Of a stretch of 64,000 bases of DNA, positions 57,690-64,000 are shown in pieces. A model generated the notes under the pieces. That model saw nothing but the letters and a program-made list of their open reading frames with translations. It was not told the origin of the DNA and ran no database searches. The stretch lies in assembly GCA_913776615.1 (NCBI GenBank), contig CAJYPK010000027.1, positions 34,337-98,336 on the forward strand, in the 5' to 3' direction. This DNA is from an uncultured Hymenobacter sp. Lineage in GTDB: Bacteria > Bacteroidota > Bacteroidia > Cytophagales > Hymenobacteraceae. Position 1 is the first letter of the stretch, and every line of letters begins with the position of its first letter. The position numbers and the translations under genes are program-made.

Positions 57690-58220
57690 ATGGCAGAGTA
57701 TCAAGAACAGTTTAAGCGCATCCTCGACGAAGAGGTGGGCGACTACGCGGCCCGGGCGCTGGCCCTGCTCGCGCAGGCCATCCAGGCCAAGGGCCTCGTG
57801 CTGAGCGAGCAGCTGCTCGACTCACTGCGCACGGAGGTGGTAGGGGCCACGGCCCAGCACGTGGCCACGATGGGCATCCTCTTCGAGCAGTACGGGCGCA
57901 TCAAGGATATGAAGGGCATTTCGCGTACCAAGGCCCCGCCACTGGAGGAAATCGAGGAGTACGTGAAGAAAGTGGGCGTGAGCCACTTCGCCTACGTGCC
58001 GGGCTACAAATACGGGCAGTTTCCGCTAGCCTCAAAAACGGCCATCAACCGCATTGCCTGGGGTATCGCCCGGGCCAAGGTGCGCGACAACGACCAGGTA
58101 AAGCCCAAGTCCTGGTTCAGCAAAACCTTCTACCAAACCATCAACAGCTTCATCGACGCCGTGACGCGCCGCTACCTGGAAGCCACCGGCACGCACATGG
58201 CTGCCAGCCTCAAAATCTAA
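57690..58220 (+). CDS. head-tail connector/gp10-like candidate
   Basis: 176 residues (MAEYQEQFKRILDEEVGDYA). Helical start, then LEEIEEYVKKVGVSHFAYVP and KTAINRIAWGIARAKVRDND, ending with an amphipathic helix. The size and position directly before the tape-measure gene suit a tail-completion or gp10-type protein. It ends 1 bp before the tape-measure start codon. Confidence 0.58.
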   Translation: MAEYQEQFKRILDEEVGDYAARALALLAQAIQAKGLVLSEQLLDSLRTEVVGATAQHVATMGILFEQYGRIKDMKGISRTKAPPLEEIEEYVKKVGVSHFAYVPGYKYGQFPLASKTAINRIAWGIARAKVRDNDQVKPKSWFSKTFYQTINSFIDAVTRRYLEATGTHMAASLKI

Positions 58221-58221
58221 T

Positions 58222-61200
58222 ATGGGACAAGTCAGACAAGATAACGTCCAGGTCAAGCTGGAAATTGACGGCTCGCAGTCGCGCACCGAACTCGACAACC
58301 TCACCCGCCGTGCCGACGTGCTCCAGCAGAGCCTGAAGGGCCTCAAGAAGGGCTCGGAAGAGTACGTAGCGGCCAATAAGGAGTTGAGCCAGGTCAAAAC
58401 CCGCATGTCGGAACTGCGCGATGAAATCGGCCTCACCTCGCTCACCACCAACCAACTCAAGGCCCTTTCCGGCCAGCTTAACCGCGAGCTGGCCAACCTG
58501 ACGCCCAATACCGAGTCGTTTCTCAACAAGGCCCAGGAGTTGGCCAACGTCGATGCCCGGCTGGCCCGGGTGCAGGCCGAGGTCAGGGGGGTGAAGGACG
58601 AGCTGGCCAATGCCGGGGGTGGCATCGGTGACTTCATCAAGAAGGCGGCGGGCTTTGCCGGCATCCAACTCGGCGTGCAGGCCGTCGTCAGTGGGCTCAA
58701 AGACCTGGGCCGCGAGAGTATCGACGCGGCCGTGAAGGGCAGCGACGCCATCGCCGATATGGAGAAGTCGTTGAACGTGACCACCGCTGAGGCAAAGGCA
58801 CTGCGGGGCGAGCTAGAGAATATCGACACGCGCACCTCGCAGGAAAACCTAGAAGGTGTCGCCATCGCGGCCGGCCAGCTCGGCATTGCCAAAGACCAGG
58901 CCGTGGCCTTCACCACATCGGTAGACCAGGCTGTAGTAGCGCTGGGCGACGAGTTTACGGGCGGGGTGGAGGAAGTAACGAAGTCGCTGGGCGGCCTGCA
59001 AAAGCTGTTCAAGGATACGGCCAACGTGAGCCCAGCCGAGGCCATCACGAAAATCGGCTCAGCCGTCAACGCCCTGGGCGCGGACGGTACGGCCACCGGC
59101 CCGGTCATTGCCGATTTCACGGCCCGCATCGGGCAACTAGGCAATCTGGCCCCACAGATTACTCAGACGTTGGGCCTGGGCGCAGCATTTCAGGAGCTAG
59201 GCTTATCGGCCGAGATTTCGGCCGGTGGCCTCTCCAACATCCTACTCACGGCCGCTAAGGATACGGCTGGTTTCGGCAAGCAGATTGGCTTGACTAGCAA
59301 AGAGTTTAAGAATTTAATCAACTCCGACCCTAACGCAGTTATTCTGCGCTTGGCTGCCTCGCTGAAGGGAGCCAGCGAAACGGATGTTATCAGCACACTC
59401 GACAGCCTGGGTATTAAGTCGCAGGAAGCTACCAAGGTCATTAGCCTCTTGGCCAATAAAACCGAGTTCGTAGTCGAGAAACAGAAGCTGGCCTCAGCTG
59501 AGTACGAAAAGGGCACGAGCCTGCTCGATGAGTTTGCCAAAAAGAATACGAATGCAGCGGCTGAAGTAGCCAAAGCAGAAAAAGCATTCGCCCAGGGCCG
59601 CCAGGAGCTAGGGGAGCGCCTGATTCCGATCTACCTGCTGGCCCTGCAAACCATCGGCTTCTTTATTAATGTGATTCGGGCGTTGCCGGGCTTTCTCAAT
59701 GAGAACCGGGGCGCGATTATCGGTCTGGTAACGGCGGTGGCCATCCTCAACGGGGAGCAAATCAAGCTCTCGGCTACGACGCTCTACAACGCGGCCGTCA
59801 CGAAGGGGAAGATTCTCTGGGATGAGGCAGCCACCTTTGCCACCGGCAAGTACACGGCAGCCCAACGTCTGCTCAACATCGCCATGAAGGATAACCCAGT
59901 CGGGTTATTCATTGCGGTACTGGCGCTACTCGTCGGTGCGTTTGTCACGCTCTACGAACGTAGTGCTAAGGTACGGGAGGTGGTGTCGGGGCTGGGTTCG
60001 GCCTTCTTGCAGTTGGGCCGGAATATTCGGGACAACTTCCTGTTGCAGCTGGGTGGGCTGGGTGATTTGCTGGTAGGCATTTTTACCGGCGACCTCGATA
60101 AAATCAAGGGGGGGCTCTCCAAGTTTGGCGAGGGGGCTATCAAACAGTACACGTCCATCGGTAACGGGGTGGCCGGGGCCTACCACCAGGGCTTCAACGA
60201 GCGTGCCGCGCAAGAGGAGGCTGCTACCCAGCAGAAGCAAAAGGCCGCCGCTGCCAAAAAGGTAGAAGAGGCCAAGCAACAGGCTGAAAAAGAGGCCGAA
60301 GCAGTGGCTACGGCCAACCTGGAGCAGCTGAAGGCCAGGGCAGCCAACATCAAGGCTGCCCTGGCCCTGGTAGCAGCTGGCTCGGCCGAAGAATTGCGCC
60401 TCAAAAAGCTCGACGTGGTTACCAAACGCGATATCGACCTGCTGGGGGAGAAAAAGACCGAGGGCGATAAAAAGGTCATTCGAGCCGAGGCACTGCGCGA
60501 CCTGCGCCAGCTGCAAGACGACTACGATAAGAAAACGGCCGAGGCAGCCCAGAAACGGGCTAAAGAGCAGGCTGAGGTCGAGAAGAAAATTGCCGACCTC
60601 AAGGCCGGGCTGCTGACCGACGAAACCGAGCGTAAGGTGCAGCAGCTCATCGCGGCCGCCGACAAGGAGGCTGCCGTGGCCAAGGGTACGGCCGAGCAGA
60701 TTGCCGAGCAGCGCCGCCTGATCATGGACAAGCTGGCCGTGGACATTGCCGCCGTGCAGCAGGCCCAGGCCCTGAAGCAGCAGGAGGAGGAACTTGATAT
60801 CGAAAAGCGCAAAAACGGGCTGATTCGCAACGAGTTCGACCGCCGTGCCGCCGACCTAGTCACTGCCGCCAAGGTTGAGCAGCTCAAGATTCTGGAAACC
60901 GATGCACTCGGGGCCGAGAAGCGCCGGCTCATCGAAGCCAAGTTGCAGCAGGATCTGCTGACGCTGGGGCGCGACCGGGCCGAGCACGAGCGCGAAATTG
61001 CCGAGCGTATCCTGGCCATCGATGCTGATATTGCCCTGCGGCGTTTGGAGCGGCGGCGGCAGTTTTCTGCCGAGTGGAGCCAGCAGCGCGCCCGGGCCGA
61101 TGCCGAGGAGCAGGTAGTGCGCCAGGGCCAGCTCGATGCGCAATACGCGGCAGAGCTGTTTCAGGAAGGGCTCACGGTGGAGCAAAAGCTAGCCATTTCG

Positions 61201-62226
61201 CGCCAGTACCTGCAAACCAAGGAGGACCTGGAAAACGAGTACCACGACCGGGCACGGGAACGGGACAAAGCTGGGATGGAATTTGGGCTCAGCTTGACTA
61301 GCACGGCCATCAACACTGTAGCGGATTTTGAGCGGATTGCTAGTGATAAGCAGCTAGCCAAGCTTGAAAAGGACAAAAAAGCTCGCCTGGCCAAACTAGA
61401 TGCTGAATACAAGGCCGGTACAATCAGTAAGGAGGCGTACGAAGCGCAAAAATCCGGGATCGAGGCTAATTATGATGAGCGCACCCGGCAAGTAAAAAAA
61501 CAGGCTGCCGAGAAGGATAAAGAACTTCAAGTGGCTCAGTCTATTATTGCGGGCGTGTTGGCAGTGATTAAAGCCGGTGGTCCGTTTACGCCCACTGGCG
61601 CGCTTACCGCCATCGCGGCGATTGCGGCGACTGCTAAAATTATTGCTACTCCCATTCCTGAGTTCGAGCAAGGTGGCGTATTTGGAGGTACAAAACAGGG
61701 CTTCGCCAGTCGAGTCGCTGGCGCCGCTCGCCGAGCCTGGCGGGGTGTGCGAGAATATGCCCGTGGTGGTCGCATCAACCCTACGGCTGGCGTGGCCAGT
61801 GTGGGCCAGCGCCACAGCGGCGGCGGCATTCGCATGGTAGACGGTGCCACGGGTGAGCACTTGGGCGAGTGGGAGCGGGGGGAGGCGTATATGATCCTGA
61901 GCCGCGATACCTACGCCAACAACAAGCACCTGGTCGATGAGTTGATTGATACGAGCCTCTACCGCGGCGGCGCGCCCGTGCGTCGGCAGCCAGGCTACTA
62001 CGCTGACGGCGGCACCTTCGCCACGTCACCCACCGCACCATCGGGTGCATCGGCGGCAGATTCTAGCCAGCAGCTGGTGCAGGCGGTGCTTGAGACCCGG
62101 GACGCAGTACGTGCCTTGCCAAGCCGTATCCAAGCCGTAATCAACTGGAGCCAGGACGATACAGCCAATATTGAGGAGGTGTTAAATGAGCGGGCTGCTG
62201 ACCGGGCGCAGGGGCAGATTCGCTAA
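58222..62226 (+). CDS. tail tape measure protein
   Basis: A 1334-residue protein, the longest gene in the window. The N-terminal third has TP901-type features (QVKLEIDGSQSRTELDNLTR, a long alpha-helical part, then a Gly-rich region GIGDFIKKAAGFAGIQLGVQ). Two hydrophobic segments at about 466-485 (LIPIYLLALQTIGFFINVIR) and 557-580 (NPVGLFIAVLALLVGAFVTL) are the membrane-inserting parts of tape measures. Residues about 660-1025 form a long Lys/Glu/Ala coiled coil. The C-terminus is Gly/Arg-rich. A tape measure of this length with no sheath gene suggests a long non-contractile tail. It is the last gene before the right end of the prophage. Confidence 0.92.
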   Translation: MGQVRQDNVQVKLEIDGSQSRTELDNLTRRADVLQQSLKGLKKGSEEYVAANKELSQVKTRMSELRDEIGLTSLTTNQLKALSGQLNRELANLTPNTESFLNKAQELANVDARLARVQAEVRGVKDELANAGGGIGDFIKKAAGFAGIQLGVQAVVSGLKDLGRESIDAAVKGSDAIADMEKSLNVTTAEAKALRGELENIDTRTSQENLEGVAIAAGQLGIAKDQAVAFTTSVDQAVVALGDEFTGGVEEVTKSLGGLQKLFKDTANVSPAEAITKIGSAVNALGADGTATGPVIADFTARIGQLGNLAPQITQTLGLGAAFQELGLSAEISAGGLSNILLTAAKDTAGFGKQIGLTSKEFKNLINSDPNAVILRLAASLKGASETDVISTLDSLGIKSQEATKVISLLANKTEFVVEKQKLASAEYEKGTSLLDEFAKKNTNAAAEVAKAEKAFAQGRQELGERLIPIYLLALQTIGFFINVIRALPGFLNENRGAIIGLVTAVAILNGEQIKLSATTLYNAAVTKGKILWDEAATFATGKYTAAQRLLNIAMKDNPVGLFIAVLALLVGAFVTLYERSAKVREVVSGLGSAFLQLGRNIRDNFLLQLGGLGDLLVGIFTGDLDKIKGGLSKFGEGAIKQYTSIGNGVAGAYHQGFNERAAQEEAATQQKQKAAAAKKVEEAKQQAEKEAEAVATANLEQLKARAANIKAALALVAAGSAEELRLKKLDVVTKRDIDLLGEKKTEGDKKVIRAEALRDLRQLQDDYDKKTAEAAQKRAKEQAEVEKKIADLKAGLLTDETERKVQQLIAAADKEAAVAKGTAEQIAEQRRLIMDKLAVDIAAVQQAQALKQQEEELDIEKRKNGLIRNEFDRRAADLVTAAKVEQLKILETDALGAEKRRLIEAKLQQDLLTLGRDRAEHEREIAERILAIDADIALRRLERRRQFSAEWSQQRARADAEEQVVRQGQLDAQYAAELFQEGLTVEQKLAISRQYLQTKEDLENEYHDRARERDKAGMEFGLSLTSTAINTVADFERIASDKQLAKLEKDKKARLAKLDAEYKAGTISKEAYEAQKSGIEANYDERTRQVKKQAAEKDKELQVAQSIIAGVLAVIKAGGPFTPTGALTAIAAIAATAKIIATPIPEFEQGGVFGGTKQGFASRVAGAARRAWRGVREYARGGRINPTAGVASVGQRHSGGGIRMVDGATGEHLGEWERGEAYMILSRDTYANNKHLVDELIDTSLYRGGAPVRRQPGYYADGGTFATSPTAPSGASAADSSQQLVQAVLETRDAVRALPSRIQAVINWSQDDTANIEEVLNERAADRAQGQIR

Positions 62227-62249
62227 AAACCGCTATTATAAAATGAAAG

Positions 62250-62280
62250 AACGCCCTTGCGATATCGTGAGGGCGTTTTT
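62250..62280 (+). terminator. terminator after the tape-measure gene
   Basis: 8-bp stem AACGCCCT/AGGGCGTT with a 12-nt loop and a T run, 23 bp after the stop codon; it ends the late operon. Confidence 0.72.
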
Positions 62281-62300
62281 AATGGTCCTATTAAAGCACA

Positions 62301-62711
62301 TTGCCCCTGAATCCCGAGCAGTTAGCGAAGGTAAAAACGACAATGGCCGCCAATCTTTCAGTAGTGGAAACCGTGCATTTGACGGGTATCAGTGAGTCCA
62401 CGGTGAAGCGCCGACGGGAGTTGAGCGAAAAACTATATGAAAACTGCCACTGTAACTGCCACTGTATGGCCAAATTGGGTCAAAATAGGGTATTTTCTAA
62501 GTTTTCAACTTTGCCGGGTGGCGCGGCCTTTTTTTATGCCTGTACTTTTCTGACCTACTTAAAATGCCCTTACGGGGCCGTCAGGGCACATTGTCCGCGT
62601 CAGGCTGCGTCAGCGTTGAGCAGCTTGAAGGTGGGTTTGCCACCCTTTTTTCGAGGGGTGGCAGCCGGCGGGCCGTCTGCTCGTGCGAGGCCAGCAGCTC
62701 CTCCTCGTTAA
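62301..62711 (+). CDS. short HTH ORF reading across attR
   Basis: From TTG 62301 the frame encodes LNPEQLAKVKTTMAANLSVV and then THLTGISESTVKRRR-like residues (VHLTGISESTVKRRREL), a helix-turn-helix signature. After about residue 45 it reads through the arm-repeat region and the att core into DNA antisense to the broken integrase, where the protein is not credible. A small HTH gene, perhaps an excisionase-type remnant, whose end was altered by integration is the best reading. Confidence 0.35.
   Translation: MPLNPEQLAKVKTTMAANLSVVETVHLTGISESTVKRRRELSEKLYENCHCNCHCMAKLGQNRVFSKFSTLPGGAAFFYACTFLTYLKCPYGAVRAHCPRQAASALSSLKVGLPPFFRGVAAGGPSARARPAAPPR
62445..62464 (+). repeat. paired TGCCACTG repeats, candidate integrase arm sites (right)
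   Basis: TGCCACTG at 62445-62452 and 62457-62464, spaced 12 bp exactly as at 21449 and 21461. They lie 48 bp inside attR. Confidence 0.6.
62512..62534 (+). other. right attachment-site core (attR), possible shared att with a second element
   Basis: Exact 23-bp copy of 21323-21345 (TGCCGGGTGGCGCGGCC plus six T; a seventh T follows here). The broken integrase gene begins its 3' end 46 bp further on, the same orientation as the intact gene relative to attL. Confidence 0.8.
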
Positions 62712-64000
62712 TGCCTAAGTACTCGTTGAACTGGGCCTCGGTCTGGTGGCCGGTAGCCAGCATCACAAGCGACTTGGGTACGCCCTGGTAGACCTTGAGC
62801 GTGGCGTAGGTCTTGCGCCCGATGTGCATGCCCAGCTTGAGGCGGGTGATGCGGGCCAGGTGGGCGATATGGGGCAGGTAGCGCCAGGGGTCGCGCACGA
62901 AGGGCAGGCAGGTGGCCAGCTGCAAGGGGGCGTACTTGGCCAGCAGGGCCACGGGCTGAAACACGTCGTCATCCAGGTAGGGGATGAGGCCGGTGATGGT
63001 GGTTTTGTTGAGGGCCTTCTCGATGAGTTCCTGCTTCGCGTTGACGTGCTGCCAGCCCAGCTCCTGGGCGTCGCCGTGTCTGAGACTTGTGTAGGCGCAG
63101 AGCAGGAACACGTCGCGGGTCCACTCGCAGCGCTGCACGTGGGCGGCGGTGCTGAGCACGCCCCGGCCGCCCCGGCCCTGGCGGGGTGGGGGCTCGGGGA
63201 AGGCGGTGGCCGGGTGGGCCAGTACGGCGGGGTCGGTGAAGTCGAGGGCGGCCACGCGCAGCAGCTCGGCCTGGGTGAGGGCGTCGATGCCCACGTAGCT
63301 GGGGGCCAGGCGCAGGGTCTTGCGAAACTGAGGCGGCACGGGCAGCTGCTGGCTCTCGGCCCAGAACAGGAACGAGCGCAGGCGCTTGACGTAGGTGTTG
63401 AAGGTGCGGGGTGAGCGGCCGGCGGGGCCGAGCATGTAGTCGCGCAGCCCGTCGTAGAAGCCCTGGTTGAGGCCCTCGAAGGAGAGGGGCTGCTTGCGGG
63501 CCTTGGCGAAGGCGGTCAACTCGTCGCGCACAGCGCCGTGGGTCCAGAGGGTGGCCTTGATCAGGGGGGCGGCCGGTGCGGGCCGAGACCTTGCCGCGCT
63601 CCTGGGCAATCCAGCGGTCGAAGTGGGCCAGGAAGTCCAGCGGGGCGGCCTCGGGCGGGGGCGGCAGGGCGGGCACGCCGGTACGCTCGGCCACGCGGGC
63701 GGCGTAGCGCTAGGTGATCTGCTGGCGCATCTGGTCGATGTTGAGGGCCTGGCTGTCGCGGGTGGCCTCGGTGAAGGCGGCGGTGGCGGCGTCGGTGTAG
63801 TCGTCGAGCACCTGGTTGATGGCCTCGGCGTAGGTGTAGCCCTTCTTGACGCGCCCGCGCTTGGCGTCCCAGCCCTTGGGGGCGCAGCGCTGCTTGGAGC
63901 CCAGGCGCAGGCGCAGGTTGGCCCAGCAGAAGGTGAGGTGAATCTGGGCCAGGCCGGACTTGGCGAGTTGGTCGACGCGGAGCGTGCGGGTGACTTCCAT
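62581..64000 (-). pseudogene. broken tyrosine integrase of a second, tandem element
   Basis: Homologous along its length to the intact integrase at 21483-22829. The start MEVTRTLRVDQLAKSGLAQI aligns with MEVTCQLRLGQLSKSG. Shared later blocks include RSPRTFNTYVKRLRSFLFWA, LRHGDAQELGWQHVNA and the end with GRKTYATLKVYQGVP, ATGHQTEAQFNEYLGI (nucleophile Tyr kept). It is interrupted by a TAG stop at 63710-63712 (after MRQQIT) and by a frameshift near a run of six G at 63564-63569, where the frame moves between PDQGHP-type and KATLWTHG-type reading. A few extra C-terminal residues follow the tyrosine. Both defects should abolish function unless sequencing error explains them. The start codon is the last complete codon of the window (64000). 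Confidence 0.85.

Larger units (their letters stand above)
21323..62534. mobile_element. temperate siphovirus-like prophage with a defence block, about 41 kb
   Basis: The boundaries are the two copies of a 23-bp direct repeat (21323-21345 and 62512-62534). Inside are a tyrosine integrase, a CI-like repressor with divergent early genes, replication-type genes, tail, capsid, terminase, portal, lysis and tape-measure genes. No phage gene was seen disrupted, so the prophage may be inducible. Gabija, a putative TAC module and a RelA/SpoT-domain gene occupy 22950-30397. A long tape measure with holin and no sheath gene suggests a siphovirus morphology; that is inference. Confidence 0.88.

Overview
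The window looks like chromosomal DNA of a high-GC Bacteroidota, most probably Hymenobacter or a close Cytophagales relative. The evidence is TonB-dependent receptor biology, a PepSY-like protein, a DUF4468 protein, type III glutamine synthetase, DUF4239, Bacteroidota-type promoters (TAnnTTTG at the -7 position) and dispersed palindromic repeats. The genus is an inference; no rRNA or tRNA gene was seen.

Host part (1-21322): a truncated secreted protein, a MacB/FtsX-type permease, a helix-turn-helix protein with an Ala/Pro-rich linker, a PepSY-like secreted protein, a TonB receptor with a beta-helix lipoprotein, a cytochrome b561-like protein, a histidine kinase/response regulator pair, a secreted Dps-like protein, a DUF4239 membrane protein, the tRNA methylthiotransferase MtaB, and a nitrogen block (porin, DUF4468, ammonium transporter, with divergent glutamine synthetase III). 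Several intergenic regions carry long perfect or near-perfect palindromes. An 11-bp-periodic TTAAG array lies upstream of both the response regulator and the PepSY-like gene, which suggests a small regulon.

Prophage (21323-62534, about 41 kb): bounded by a 23-bp direct repeat (att core), with a tyrosine integrase just inside the left end and paired TGCCACTG arm-type repeats inside both ends. Its left arm holds an AT-richer accessory block: a Gabija pair (OLD-family nuclease GajA and UvrD-like helicase GajB); a three-gene operon read as RelE/HigB-like toxin, HTH antitoxin and SecB-like chaperone (TAC); an unknown protein; and a RelA/SpoT-domain protein 4 bp downstream of a CI-like repressor gene. 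The 9-bp motif GTAC(A/T)GTAC occurs in three promoter regions here, suggesting that one regulator controls both lysogeny and the cargo.

The rest of the prophage is GC-rich and nearly all on the plus strand: small early genes, a winged-helix replication-type protein, a serine recombinase, tail-tip and fibre-type genes, a DUF5675 protein, S49 prohead protease, scaffold, major capsid protein, terminase subunits, portal, DUF6712 protein, holin, lysozyme, a candidate unimolecular spanin and a 1334-aa tape measure protein. The structural modules are in an unusual order (tail tip, capsid, terminase, portal, lysis, tape measure).

Right edge (62535-64000): a second integrase gene, related to the first but broken by a stop codon and a frameshift, lies immediately beyond the right att core in the same relative position as the intact copy. 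This suggests a second, tandemly integrated and decaying element that continues past the window.
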